Below are positions 24,039-33,194 of a stretch of DNA of 36,231 bases, piece by piece. This stretch comes from Bacteroidales bacterium (GTDB lineage: Bacteria; Bacteroidota; Bacteroidia; Bacteroidales; UBA932): assembly GCA_017461285.1 (NCBI GenBank), contig JAFTYS010000011.1, positions 1 to 36,231 of the forward strand. The letters run 5' to 3'. The position numbers were made by a program, and so were the translations under genes. The notes beneath the pieces were generated by a model. It was not told the origin of the DNA, did no database searches, and saw nothing but the letters and a program-made list of their open reading frames with translations. Every line of letters begins with the position of its first letter. Positions within the stretch are counted from its first letter, which is position 1.

Positions 24039-25391
24039 ATGAGATTCGGTAAATTAAGCAGACAGCTGGCATCGCTGGCAGGACCTATATTCATAGAGAC
24101 CCTGCTGGTGATGATGCTTGGAGCTGTCGACACATTCATGCTGAGCAGACATTCCGACAACAGCGTAGCCGCGGTCGGAGTGGTAAATCAGCTCATGAAT
24201 CTGGTATTCCTTCTCTTTGAGGTAATATCCCTCGGAACATCAATACTATGCTCGCAATATATAGGAGCGGGCAGAAGGGACAAGGTCATTCAAGTGGTCG
24301 GCATATCCCTGATGTTCAATCTTTTGTCAGGAATATTGATCAGCTGCTGTCTGTTATTCTTTGCAGAAGATCTGCTTCTGATGATGGGCCTCAGACCGGA
24401 TCTCATGGCCTATGGGCTTCCATATATGAAGATAGTGGGTGGATTTGCGTTCTTCCAGGCTCTGTCGCTTTCACTGTCAGCTTCTCTCCGAAGCGCGGAC
24501 AAGGCGAAATACCCTATGTATGTGTCCGTAGTGGTCAATATCCTCAACATCATCGGAAACTACACCCTCATCTTCGGTAAGTTCGGAATGCCGGCCCTCG
24601 GTGTAGAAGGAGCCGCGATATCGACCTCATTCTGCCGTTTCGTATCCGTGGTGATACTCTTCGTGGTATTGTTCAGGAAGCACATACCGGCATTTCCTAA
24701 GGAACTTTTCACTCCGTTCCCATGGATCGAACTGAAGAATCTTCTGAAGATCGGCATCCCGTCAGCCGGCGAGCATATGTCCTACAGCCTTTCGCAGGTC
24801 GTGATAACCTATTTCATCAACATGATCAGCAACCAGGCTCTGGCGACCAGGAGCTATGTGACCAATATCGTGATGTTCACATATATTTTCGCCCTTGCAA
24901 TGGCCCAGGGAGGTGCCATCCTCATAGGACATCTAGTCGGAATGAACAAGATAAAGGCAGCCTACACCATAGGAAAGAGGGTTATGAGGTTAGGAGTAGC
25001 CATGTCAGTGAGCCTTTCGTTCCTGACCGCAATCTTCGGAAAGCATATTCTCGGCATGCTGACTTCCGACCCTTGGATCATAGCCACCGGATCAACGATA
25101 CTATGGATCGAAATACTGCTTGAAAACGGCCGAGCCCTAAATTTCTTCGGTGTGAACTCCCTCAGAAGTGCCGGTGACATATACTTCCCAGTAATACTAG
25201 GAATCATCGTCATGTGGGGCGTACAGGTAGTCGGAAGCTATGTACTCGGCATAGGTTTCGGCTGGGGTCTCGTGGCCATGTGGGCAGTCTTCGCCCTCGA
25301 CGAAAACATCCGCGGCCTCATCTTCGTCCATCGTTGGAACAGCTTCAGATGGGTCGGAAAGGCATTCGTTCAGGAAGTTCAACACCTGTGA
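24039..25391 (+). CDS. MATE-family efflux transporter
   Basis: 450 aa of mostly hydrophobic sequence that splits into about 12 membrane helices in two similar halves, as in MATE exporters. Family features include LAGPIFIETLLVMMLGAVDTFMLS at the N-terminus, QYIGAGRRDK after the second helix, GVEGAAISTSFCR before the sixth, and the second-half counterpart LIGHLVGMNKIKAAY. MATE proteins export organic cations or other small compounds using Na+ or H+ gradients. The substrate cannot be predicted. It is apparently transcribed from its own promoter and is followed by a palindrome-rich gap. Confidence 0.92.
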   Translation: MRFGKLSRQLASLAGPIFIETLLVMMLGAVDTFMLSRHSDNSVAAVGVVNQLMNLVFLLFEVISLGTSILCSQYIGAGRRDKVIQVVGISLMFNLLSGILISCCLLFFAEDLLLMMGLRPDLMAYGLPYMKIVGGFAFFQALSLSLSASLRSADKAKYPMYVSVVVNILNIIGNYTLIFGKFGMPALGVEGAAISTSFCRFVSVVILFVVLFRKHIPAFPKELFTPFPWIELKNLLKIGIPSAGEHMSYSLSQVVITYFINMISNQALATRSYVTNIVMFTYIFALAMAQGGAILIGHLVGMNKIKAAYTIGKRVMRLGVAMSVSLSFLTAIFGKHILGMLTSDPWIIATGSTILWIEILLENGRALNFFGVNSLRSAGDIYFPVILGIIVMWGVQVVGSYVLGIGFGWGLVAMWAVFALDENIRGLIFVHRWNSFRWVGKAFVQEVQHL

Positions 25392-25398
25392 CAGCGGG

Positions 25399-25554
25399 GA
25401 CCGGCGACGAGCCTCAAAAATAATTTATTAACAATCAATCAATTACACCAACAACATTATCGCCGGTACCCCACTTTAATAGGGGTACCGGCGATACAAT
25501 GCTACCACAATTTACTGTATATCAACAAGTTATAAATAAATCCTGTCGCCGGTC
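25399..25554. repeat. Nested inverted-repeat block
   Basis: GACCGGCGAC at 25399-25408 is exactly inverted at 25545-25554. Inside it, TATCGCCGGTACCCC (25458-25472) and its perfect 15-bp inverse (25482-25496) enclose a 9-nt AT-rich loop. All four arms share the core CCGGCGA, so the block looks like a duplicated motif. No T-tract follows the inner hairpin, so it is not a standard terminator. Confidence 0.7.
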
Positions 25555-25639
25555 TCTGCAAATGCCATCACCGCATCAATCGACGAACTGGGACTATACA
25601 GTCGTGTCAAACAAAATATTGTCTCTCAATAATTTACAG

Positions 25640-25673
25640 AAAATGCGTGCCGCCAATGGGGAGCACGCATTTT
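25640..25673. terminator. Terminator-like hairpin
   Basis: AAAATGCGTGC (25640-25650) and GCACGCATTTT (25663-25673) are a perfect 11-bp inverted repeat with a 12-nt loop. The arms carry A-rich and T-rich ends, which is typical of a bidirectional terminator. It could end the MATE transcript on one strand and the arabinose operon on the other. Confidence 0.5.
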
Positions 25674-25709
25674 GCATATAGATATAATAATCAACGTGTT
25701 ACAGAATAT

Positions 25710-25782
25710 ACCAAACCCCGTCGGTGGCGGAGCGGAGCATATTCCTATGCTCCTGCGGAGCGAGCCACTGACGGGGTCTGGT
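25710..25782. repeat. 73-bp long imperfect palindrome downstream of galM
   Basis: Arms at 25710-25728 and 25764-25782 match at 17 of 19 positions. The centre carries a second perfect stem, GGAGCATA-TTCC-TATGCTCC (25734-25753). It lies just past the galM stop on the minus strand, so it may also protect or end the arabinose operon mRNA. Confidence 0.65.
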
Positions 25783-25819
25783 GTTTATATAAATCCCGGT
25801 CGGGACCAGGCGTGACGGA

Positions 25820-26950
25820 TTATTTCACGCTGAACTTGTAGATGCAGCGGTGAGTGTAGGTCTCGCCCGGACGGAGAGTAGCTGCAGGCCACTCCGGCAT
25901 GTTTGGCGAGTTTGGATAAAGCTGGGTCTCGATGCAGACAGAAGCCCTCATAGGGTACTTGATGCCATGCTTGCCCGGAACCTCACCTGTAAGGAAGTTT
26001 CCTGTGTAAACCTGTACGCCAGGCTGGTCTGTATACTCCTCAAGAAGGATTCCTGTCTCCGGAGAGTAAACGCTTACAGCAAGCTTGTTGATGTCGCCGG
26101 CTGTGTTGAGAACCCAGTTGTGGTCGTATCCGTTACCGAGAACGAGCTGCTCGTAGTCAGCGTTGATGTCCTGTCCGATAGGCTTCGGAGTGCGGAAATC
26201 AAACGGAGTACCCTCTACAGGACGCATTTCGCCGGTAGGGATGAGCTTGTCGTTAGCAGGAGTGAAAGTATCAGCATTCACATAAAGAACCATGTCCGTT
26301 CCCTCTTCAGCATGCTTTCCTGAAAGGCTGAAATAAGCATGGTTTGTCATGCTGAGGACAGTCGGCTTGTCGGTTGTTCCGCTGTATGTGATGTCGATGG
26401 CATTGTCGTCAGTGAGCTTGTAAGTGACCACTGCTGTAACTGTGCCAGGGAATCCCATATGGCCGTCAGGATCAACCATTGTAAGCTTGAGGGTCTGAGG
26501 ATCTGTCTGCTCGGCCTCATAAACCTGGTACTGCCAGCCTTCTGCACCGCCGTGGAGGCAGTTCTCGCCGTCGTTCTGATTGAGAACGACCTTCTGGCCG
26601 TCAAGTTCGAAAGTACCGCCTGCGATACGGTTTGCATAACGTCCGATAGAAGCACCGAAGTCGCTTGCCTTGGTCATGTAGTCATTGATGTTGTCGAAAC
26701 CGAGGATCACGTCCACCATGTTTCCGTCCTTGTCAGGAACCATCACAGAAACGAGACGTCCGCCGAAGTTTGTGATGCAGACCTCCATTCCGTTTGCATT
26801 TGTCAATGTATAGAGAGCGGTAGCCTTACCGTCCTTCTCGCCGACGAAAGCCTGCGGGTCGAGGCCTGAAAGGGTGAGAGCCGGCTTGGTTGAGCAAGCC
26901 ACAATGCTGAGAGCGGCGATGGCTGCTCCGAAAAACTTATTTACTTTCAT
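25820..26950 (-). CDS. galM: Aldose 1-epimerase (mutarotase) with lipoprotein-like signal
   Basis: 376 aa. It interconverts alpha and beta anomers of aldoses. Seen: NFGGRLVSV at 61-69, GRYANRI at 103-109, LHGG with His133, the catalytic His204 in SMTNHAYFSL, and the catalytic Glu341 in CIETQLYPNSPN. A hydrophobic leader ending SIVAC (Cys19) predicts export and lipid attachment, as seen for several Bacteroidetes mutarotases. It is the last gene of the arabinose operon, 79 bp after araB. The gap carries a repeat but no promoter match. Acting on L-arabinose released by GH127 is a reasonable inference from position. Confidence 0.93.
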   Translation of the reverse strand: MKVNKFFGAAIAALSIVACSTKPALTLSGLDPQAFVGEKDGKATALYTLTNANGMEVCITNFGGRLVSVMVPDKDGNMVDVILGFDNINDYMTKASDFGASIGRYANRIAGGTFELDGQKVVLNQNDGENCLHGGAEGWQYQVYEAEQTDPQTLKLTMVDPDGHMGFPGTVTAVVTYKLTDDNAIDITYSGTTDKPTVLSMTNHAYFSLSGKHAEEGTDMVLYVNADTFTPANDKLIPTGEMRPVEGTPFDFRTPKPIGQDINADYEQLVLGNGYDHNWVLNTAGDINKLAVSVYSPETGILLEEYTDQPGVQVYTGNFLTGEVPGKHGIKYPMRASVCIETQLYPNSPNMPEWPAATLRPGETYTHRCIYKFSVK

Positions 26951-26967
26951 GAATGATCATATTTAAG

Positions 26968-27022
26968 ATCCTTCACTTCGTTCAGGATGACAAAGTGAGT
27001 TCAGGATGACAAAGTGAAGGAT
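26968..27022. repeat. Repeat between araB and galM (tandem 19-mers inside an inverted repeat)
   Basis: A 19-bp unit GTTCAGGATGACAAAGTGA occurs twice back to back (26980-26998 and 26999-27017). Flanking arms ATCCTTCACTT (26968-26978) and AAGTGAAGGAT (27012-27022) are an exact 11-bp inverted repeat. The CTTCACTTCGTTCAGGATGAC type is familiar as a dispersed intergenic repeat in Bacteroidales. It may form a stem in the operon mRNA. Confidence 0.75.
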
Positions 27023-27029
27023 TATAAAA

Positions 27030-28682
27030 CTATTTTGTCTGTGATTCGATAAATCCGCCGAATGCGAGATAGTCATTGTAAAGATCGTCATATACCTTTA
27101 CATTCTCTGCAATCGGCTGATATTCATGGGCAAAGCCTGAGTTCATGGCATCGCGGGCAGCCTCTACAGAAGGATATGCGCCTGCTGCTGTCGCTGCGCA
27201 CATCGCAGCTCCAAGGGCGCATGCCTGGTCTGTGTTACATACCTTGATAGGCATGTTGAGGACGTCGCTGAGGGTCTGCATCACGAACGGAGACTTGAGA
27301 GCGATACCACCGATACCGATGACGCTGTCGATCCTCACGCCTTCGCGACGGAACCTCTCGACGATTGCGCGTGCACCGTATGCAGTCGCCTCGACAAGGG
27401 CGCGGAATATCATAGGAGCCGATGTTCCGAGGGTGATGCCTGCTATCGCTCCCTTGAGAAGCTGGTTGGCATCCGGAGTACGGCGTCCGTTCATCCAGTC
27501 AAGTGCAAGAACGGTGCTTTCGCCCGGCTTCATGGCCTCTGCCTCTTTTGTAAGGGCAGGGATGATCCTGTCACAAGCCTTCTCGAGAGCCTCTCCCTCA
27601 AGACCGGAAAGGTTCTTGAGCGGCCACTCGAGCACACGGCGGAACCATGCGTATACGTCGCCGAAGGCAGACTGACCTGCCTCAAGACCGATCATGCCAG
27701 GAATGACTGAACCGTCCACCTGACCGCAGATTCCCTTGATGAGCCTGTCACCGATCTCCTCTTTCGATGCAACCATGATGTCGCAGGTCGAAGTACCGAT
27801 GATCCTGACGAAAGTATGCTCTGAAATATTTGCTCCGATAGCACCCATATGGCAGTCGAACTCGCTGACACCCACAACAACATCTGTCGTAAGTCCCAGT
27901 CTGTCAGCCCATTCCTGGGTAAGCTTTCCTACCGGCTTGTCTGCTGTCTGAGTATCTGTGAAGAGTCTGTCGCGGTATCCGTCAAGGAGCGGATCGAGGC
28001 TTGAGAGGAATTCCTGTGGAGGAAGTCCGCCCCATTTCTCATGCCACATCATCTTATGGCCGGCAGAGCATCTTGCTCGAACGATGTCCTTTGAAGACTT
28101 GACGCCTGTGATAAGGGCAGGCATCCAGTCGCAGTGCTCGACTACAGAATAAGCAGCATTGCGTACAGCCTCATCCTCGCGAAGCACATGGAGGATCTTT
28201 GCCCACCACCACTCTGATGAGTAGATGCCGCCTTCGTATGCTGTGTAATCCACTGCGCCTTCCTTATGGCATGCCTCGTTGATCTCGGCAGCCTCCTTTA
28301 CAGCGGTATGGTCCTTCCAGAGGACGAACATCGCGTTAGGATTCTCTGCGAATTCAGGCTTGAGAGCCAATGGAGTGCCTGTTTCGTCTACGAAAGCCGG
28401 AGTAGATCCGGTCGTGTCGAAAGACATTCCGATGACATTCTCTGCAGTTCCTTCAGGACAAAGCGAAAGGGCTTCCTTCACGCTTGCCTCAAGCACTTCT
28501 ATATAGTCCAGAGGATGCTGGCGCCATTTGTTCTCAAGCGGTGTGCAGTAAAGTCCCTTCTTCCAGCGCGGATAGTACTTTACCGAGGTTGCTACAGTCT
28601 TTCCTGTAGCGACCTCGACAACAAGGGCTCTGGCCGAGTCCGAACCATAGTCCAGACCGATTACGTATTTAGTGTCTGCCAT
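27030..28682 (-). CDS. araB: Ribulokinase
   Basis: A 550-aa FGGY-family sugar kinase that phosphorylates L-ribulose with ATP in the cytoplasm. Seen: the phosphate-binding GLDYGSDSARALV at 9-21, MSFDTTGSTPAFVDETG near 85-102, the catalytic-Asp segment GVSEFDCHMGAIGANI near 271-286, LEAGQSAFGDVYAWF, and the ATP-site GIGGIALKSPFVMQTLSDVLN with CALGAAM. The length fits ribulokinase. It starts 2 bp after the araA stop, so the two are translationally close. The enzyme is step two of arabinose catabolism. Confidence 0.95.
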   Translation of the reverse strand: MADTKYVIGLDYGSDSARALVVEVATGKTVATSVKYYPRWKKGLYCTPLENKWRQHPLDYIEVLEASVKEALSLCPEGTAENVIGMSFDTTGSTPAFVDETGTPLALKPEFAENPNAMFVLWKDHTAVKEAAEINEACHKEGAVDYTAYEGGIYSSEWWWAKILHVLREDEAVRNAAYSVVEHCDWMPALITGVKSSKDIVRARCSAGHKMMWHEKWGGLPPQEFLSSLDPLLDGYRDRLFTDTQTADKPVGKLTQEWADRLGLTTDVVVGVSEFDCHMGAIGANISEHTFVRIIGTSTCDIMVASKEEIGDRLIKGICGQVDGSVIPGMIGLEAGQSAFGDVYAWFRRVLEWPLKNLSGLEGEALEKACDRIIPALTKEAEAMKPGESTVLALDWMNGRRTPDANQLLKGAIAGITLGTSAPMIFRALVEATAYGARAIVERFRREGVRIDSVIGIGGIALKSPFVMQTLSDVLNMPIKVCNTDQACALGAAMCAATAAGAYPSVEAARDAMNSGFAHEYQPIAENVKVYDDLYNDYLAFGGFIESQTK

Positions 28683-28684
28683 GG

Positions 28685-30226
28685 CTATTTGAGAGCTTTG
28701 TTCAACATGTAGTATACTTCGTTGACCCTCATTTCCTTCTTGAAATCGGAAATGGTGGTCTTGTCGTCGATGACAAGCAGCTCAACATCAGCTATCTCCG
28801 CATAATCCTCCCAATACTCTGTAGTGAGGTCATATGAGAAGCTTGTATGGTGTGTTCCGCCTGCAAGCATCCATGCTGCAGCACCTACCTCGAAGCTTGG
28901 CTTCGGAATCCAGAGAGCGGAAGCTACAGGAAGCTTTGGAAGCGGCTTTGACTCGATGCACCTTACTTCGTTCACGATGAGACGGAAACGGTTGCCCATG
29001 TCCACTACTGTAGCTGCAACGCCGTCACCGGTCTTGCTTGTGAACACGAGGCGTGCGGTCTGGGTCTTGCGGACTCCGATACCGAGATGGTGAACCTCAA
29101 GTTTAGGCTTCACTGCTGCGATTGCAGGGCTGATCTCAAGCATATGTGCCTGAAGAAGAGCTGAATTAGCGCCGTCGAAGTGGATTGTGTAGTCCTCAAG
29201 GAATGAAGAACCCTTTGGAAGACCCTGGCCCATGTACCATGCAGTACGCACGAGAGCGGCTGTCTTCCAGTCACCTTCTCCGCCGAATCCGTAACCGTCA
29301 GCCATAAGGCGCTGTGAAGCAAGACCTGGAATCTGATCGAAGCCCTTGCCTGTCTCCTCTACGTTCACATCTCCGAGGTCATCGAAGTTGGATGTGAACG
29401 CCTTTGCACCGTATGCCTCGAGAACTGCACGGAGGGTAAGCTCAGCCTTTGCAGAGTTCCATACCTTCCTGTATGCCTCTGTAGCCTTGTCCTCAAGCTC
29501 AGGAGCATGGTCATATTCATTGAAATATACCTGTACGAGCTCGTCTACAGCCTTGTCCTCAACCTTCTCGAAGTAAGTCATCACTTCGCTGAAAGGTACA
29601 TAGTCCACATGGAAACCGAAACGGATCTCAGCCTCGACCTTGTCACCGTCTGTAACGGCTACATTGTTCATCTGGTCTCCGAAACGGATGATCCTCATGT
29701 CCTGTGAGTCTGCCCAGGCTGCGGCAACCCTCTGCCATACGGCGATGCGCTCAAGGGTCTTAGGATCCTGCCAGTGGCCTACGACTGTCTTGCGGCCCTT
29801 GCGCAGGCGTGAGAGGATGTGTGCATACTCCCTGTCGCCGTGAGCGCTCTGGTTGAGGTTCATGAAGTCCATGTCCATGGTGTCCCAAGGAATCTCCTTG
29901 TTGAACTGGGTGTGGAGATGGAGGAGAGGCTTGCGTAGGATCTGCATTCCGTGGATCCACATCTTTGCAGGAGAGAATGTATGCATCCATGTGATCACAC
30001 CGACGCACTTCTTGTCTGCTTCTGCAGCAGTCATGAGGTCAGCCACTTCCTTAGAAGAATTTGCTGTACCTTTATATACAACCTTGACAGGAAGAAGGCC
30101 GGAAGCGTTCATTCCGTCTACCATTGCTGAAGAGTGGCCGTCTACCTGTACCACTGCATCGCCTCCGTAAAGGAGCTGAGCTCCTGTTACGAACCATATT
30201 TCGTGATTTTCAAATGCTTTGATCAT
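28685..30226 (-). CDS. araA: L-arabinose isomerase
   Basis: A 513-aa cytoplasmic enzyme converting L-arabinose to L-ribulose. N-terminal WFVTGAQLLYG (11-21) and WMHTFSPAKMWIHGM (80-94) are family hallmarks. Metal-site residues by position are Glu317 (GFGGEGDW), Glu344 (FLEDYTIHF), His361 (QAHMLE), and a C-terminal His in GGTHHTSFS. The length matches typical AraA. It starts 20 bp after the araD stop. Confidence 0.97.
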   Translation of the reverse strand: MIKAFENHEIWFVTGAQLLYGGDAVVQVDGHSSAMVDGMNASGLLPVKVVYKGTANSSKEVADLMTAAEADKKCVGVITWMHTFSPAKMWIHGMQILRKPLLHLHTQFNKEIPWDTMDMDFMNLNQSAHGDREYAHILSRLRKGRKTVVGHWQDPKTLERIAVWQRVAAAWADSQDMRIIRFGDQMNNVAVTDGDKVEAEIRFGFHVDYVPFSEVMTYFEKVEDKAVDELVQVYFNEYDHAPELEDKATEAYRKVWNSAKAELTLRAVLEAYGAKAFTSNFDDLGDVNVEETGKGFDQIPGLASQRLMADGYGFGGEGDWKTAALVRTAWYMGQGLPKGSSFLEDYTIHFDGANSALLQAHMLEISPAIAAVKPKLEVHHLGIGVRKTQTARLVFTSKTGDGVAATVVDMGNRFRLIVNEVRCIESKPLPKLPVASALWIPKPSFEVGAAAWMLAGGTHHTSFSYDLTTEYWEDYAEIADVELLVIDDKTTISDFKKEMRVNEVYYMLNKALK

Positions 30227-30246
30227 GATGTTATATCAGTTTAGCG

Positions 30247-30939
30247 TTATTTCTTTTTCTGTCCGTAGTAAGCATTCGGACCATGCTTGCGGTTGAAATG
30301 CTTCTCGATGAGAAGGTCATTCATCGTCAGATTCGGATTTACTCCATATGCGATGTACGCCATCTTGGCCACCTGCTCCATGACAACAGCATTGTGGACT
30401 GCGTCAAATGCATCCTTGCCCCATGAGAAAGGACCGTGGTTCTTTACCAGGACACCCGGAGTATGGACAGGATTCATGCCCTCGAAACGCTTGATGATGA
30501 CATTGCCGGTCTCGAGCTCATATGCGCCCTTAACCTCTGCCTCAGTCATGCTTTCGGTGCATGGAATGGCCTTATGGAAATAATCCGCATGGGTCGTGCC
30601 AATGTTAGGGATGTCCCTTCCGGCCTGTGCCCATGCCGTTGCATATGTAGAATGGGTATGCACCACACCGCCGATCTCCGGCCATGCCCTGTAGAGGGCA
30701 AGGTGGGTCGGAGTGTCGGAAGAAGGGTTGAGGTCTCCCTCGACGATATTGCCGTCGAGGTCGACCACTACCATATCTTCCGGCTTCATGTTGTCATATG
30801 ACACGCCGCTTGGCTTGATGACTACAAGACCCGTTTCACGGTCAATTGCAGACACGTTTCCCCAAGTGAATATCACAAGGCCATGCTCGACGAGCTCGAG
30901 GTTGGCCTTGCATACTTTAGATTTCAGTTCTTCCAGCAT
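30247..30939 (-). CDS. araD: L-ribulose-5-phosphate 4-epimerase
   Basis: A 230-aa class II aldolase/epimerase-family enzyme converting L-ribulose 5-phosphate to D-xylulose 5-phosphate. Seen: TWGNVSAID (25-33), KPSGVSYD (42-49), SSDTPTH with Asp75, the Zn ligands His94 and His96 in HTHSTYA, and His168 in [10 protein letters not shown]. Its ATG is 1 bp beyond the stop of the symporter gene. The order symporter-araD-araA-araB-galM differs from the araBAD order of E. coli. Confidence 0.96.
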   Translation of the reverse strand: MLEELKSKVCKANLELVEHGLVIFTWGNVSAIDRETGLVVIKPSGVSYDNMKPEDMVVVDLDGNIVEGDLNPSSDTPTHLALYRAWPEIGGVVHTHSTYATAWAQAGRDIPNIGTTHADYFHKAIPCTESMTEAEVKGAYELETGNVIIKRFEGMNPVHTPGVLVKNHGPFSWGKDAFDAVHNAVVMEQVAKMAYIAYGVNPNLTMNDLLIEKHFNRKHGPNAYYGQKKK

Positions 30940-30940
30940 A

Positions 30941-32926
30941 TTACCAAAGAGTTATGTAGAGGATCAGTGTAATGACGCCGATTGCAAGGGCCCCCCATGC
31001 ATATTCCTTGCTTGTGTGGAAGAGCTTGAGGTCGATAGGAAGCGCCTTCACATCCATCTTCTTGTCATTTGCGTCTGACCAGAGCCATACAGCGTTGCAG
31101 CCTACGAGAACTCCGAAGAAGAAGAATGCCTGGAATCCGATGTCGTTGAGGTATGCTATGAAGTTGTTCTCAGGAGTTGCAGTCTCAGGAAGGCATGCAC
31201 CCCAGATGGTCACGACAGCGGCAGCGACGATAAAGAACACGCCTGCACCGCCGATGATCTTCGCCCACTTCATCATGGTGTTCCTGTCTTTCTGCTCAGG
31301 AAGCTCGCATGAAACGAACTTCTTGTCGATCAGAGAGATGATCACGAACATTGTTACGAGGATGATGAAGATATAGCCGGCTCTGAGCTGGAAGGCAACG
31401 TCGCCAAGACATACCTTGAAGAGGATTCCGAGAGGAATGGTAGCGATTGCGGTCCATACGGCAGCCTTGTTGGAAGCACGCTTCCAGAGAAGACCGAGGC
31501 CGAATACTACGATGATACCCGGATAGATGAATCCTGAATACTCCTGGATATACTGGAAAGCCTGGTCGAGACCTCCGAGGAGAGGCTTCACAGCGATAGC
31601 GGCGATTACAAGAGCTGTAAGGGAAGTAAGACGGCCTACGTTCACGAGTTTCCTGTCGCCTGCTTCAGGGTTGATGTACTTCTTGTAGATATCCATTGTG
31701 AAGAGGGTCGATGTGGAGTTGAACATCGAAGCAAGCGATGAGATGATCGCTGCAGCAAGAGCTGCGAATGAAAGACCCTTCACTACAGGAGGTGCGAAGT
31801 TGCGGATGAGCCAAGGATAAGCGTCGTCGGCCACATTGATCGAGCCCTGGAGCATTGCGAACTGGTCAGCATGCTGGGTCATGTAGTATGCGCATACGCC
31901 AGGAAGCACAACGATGAAAGGAATCACGAGCTTGAGGAGACCTGCGAAAACGAGACCCTTCTGCGCCTCGTTGACGCTCTTTGCAGCAAGACCCTTCTGG
32001 ATGATGTACTGGTTGAATCCCCAGTAGCCGAGGTTTGTAAGCCATACGGCACCTACCACAGCCACGATACCGGGCACATTCGCGAATGCGCTAGGATTGT
32101 GCGACTGCTGGATCACAAGGTGGAAGTGCGTGTCCTTTGCGTATTCGCCTGTCGTAAGGGTTGTGTACACATTCCTGAGACCTTCCATTGCAGCACCGTC
32201 GCCGGCAGCCTTGAGTGCGAACCATGCTGTGATGAGACCGCCACCGACAAGGAAGAACACCTGCATCACGTCAGTCCATGCAACTGAAGCGAGACCGCCG
32301 TAGATAGAATAGATACCGGCCACGAGGAAGAGGAACACCACGATGATCATCCTCATCGAGATCATTGTCTCACCGAATGCTACATACACGCCCTGAAGAC
32401 CGAGGATCTGCTCGATTGCAAGAGCTCCGAGCCATGCCACTGAAGTAAGGTTCACAAAGACATAGAGGAAGAGCCAGAGTACAGAGAATGCCAGACCTAC
32501 TCCGTCGCTGTACCTCTCGCGGAGGAACTGAGGGATTGTGAAGATCTTCTGCTTGAGCATCACAGGAAGCAGGAACTTTCCGATCACGATCAGCGTCACA
32601 GCTGCCATGATCTCGTATGCCGCAGTGGCGATACCGTCGCGGAAACCTGTTCCGGACATACCGATGAACTGCTCTGCAGAGATGTTCGCCGCAATCAGGG
32701 AGGCACCTACTGCCCACCAAGTCAATGTGTTACCTGCGAGGAAGTAGTCATTTGCACTCTTTTCCTCACCTTTTTTCGTACGGCCCAGGAACAGACCGAG
32801 AGCAACGAGGACAACAAGATAGATGACCAGAATCACAAGGTCGATCGTCCTGAATCCTGACGCTCCGATGGCGGCACCGAGATCGATCGATCTCATGGTT
32901 TCGCCGAATTGCTGTACAAAATTCAT
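30941..32926 (-). CDS. Sodium/sugar symporter (SSS family)
   Basis: 661 aa with about 14 predicted membrane helices. Seen: the first helix [48 protein letters not shown] (helix 2 with Na+-site region), and the SSS signature [15 protein letters not shown]. It resembles SGLT-type Na+/sugar cotransporters. Being first in the arabinose operon, it most likely imports L-arabinose (or another monosaccharide freed by the neighbouring enzymes). An alternative start at Met11 is possible. A divergent regulatory gap of 268 bp separates it from the GH127 gene. Confidence 0.92.
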   Translation of the reverse strand: MNFVQQFGETMRSIDLGAAIGASGFRTIDLVILVIYLVVLVALGLFLGRTKKGEEKSANDYFLAGNTLTWWAVGASLIAANISAEQFIGMSGTGFRDGIATAAYEIMAAVTLIVIGKFLLPVMLKQKIFTIPQFLRERYSDGVGLAFSVLWLFLYVFVNLTSVAWLGALAIEQILGLQGVYVAFGETMISMRMIIVVFLFLVAGIYSIYGGLASVAWTDVMQVFFLVGGGLITAWFALKAAGDGAAMEGLRNVYTTLTTGEYAKDTHFHLVIQQSHNPSAFANVPGIVAVVGAVWLTNLGYWGFNQYIIQKGLAAKSVNEAQKGLVFAGLLKLVIPFIVVLPGVCAYYMTQHADQFAMLQGSINVADDAYPWLIRNFAPPVVKGLSFAALAAAIISSLASMFNSTSTLFTMDIYKKYINPEAGDRKLVNVGRLTSLTALVIAAIAVKPLLGGLDQAFQYIQEYSGFIYPGIIVVFGLGLLWKRASNKAAVWTAIATIPLGILFKVCLGDVAFQLRAGYIFIILVTMFVIISLIDKKFVSCELPEQKDRNTMMKWAKIIGGAGVFFIVAAAVVTIWGACLPETATPENNFIAYLNDIGFQAFFFFGVLVGCNAVWLWSDANDKKMDVKALPIDLKLFHTSKEYAWGALAIGVITLILYITLW

Positions 32927-33194
32927 AAGGTTTAATATTAGTTTAGTTGTTAATTTATGTATTGCGGTGTTAAATCAAGCAAATATAATCATATTTGGGT
33001 GAAGAATCAACTCTTGCGCATATCAGATTACGACAAAATCATCTCTTTCTTGCAAAAATTGTCCAAACGATACGGGAATACATTATTATGGACGATTGTA
33101 GCATCAATTAAGAAAAAACACTATTGCCTATGGCAAAAATATATCGGAAATTTGCATATGACACTAAAATTCAAATAAACCACCATACATTCAT
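32927..33194. promoter_or_regulatory. Divergent control region of the arabinose locus
   Basis: A 268-bp AT-rich gap between the symporter and GH127 genes. On the minus strand GTTG (33008-33011), 20-nt spacer, TATATTTG (32980-32987) forms a good promoter for the operon, giving a leader of about 47 nt. No full TAnnTTTG match was seen for the GH127 gene; GAAATTTG near 33149-33156 is the nearest. An arabinose-responsive regulator would be expected to bind here, but I see no clear operator. Confidence 0.5.

Larger units (their letters stand above)
25392..25819. other. Gene-free stretch between the MATE gene and galM
   Basis: 428 bp with no convincing gene. It contains a nested inverted-repeat block (25399-25554), a terminator-like hairpin (25640-25673) and a long imperfect palindrome (25710-25782). 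Confidence 0.75.

Noticed and set aside
25499..25681. 60-codon plus-strand frame in the gap after the MATE gene
   Set aside because: It runs through an inverted repeat and the terminator-like hairpin, has no promoter or start context, and no protein-like domain.
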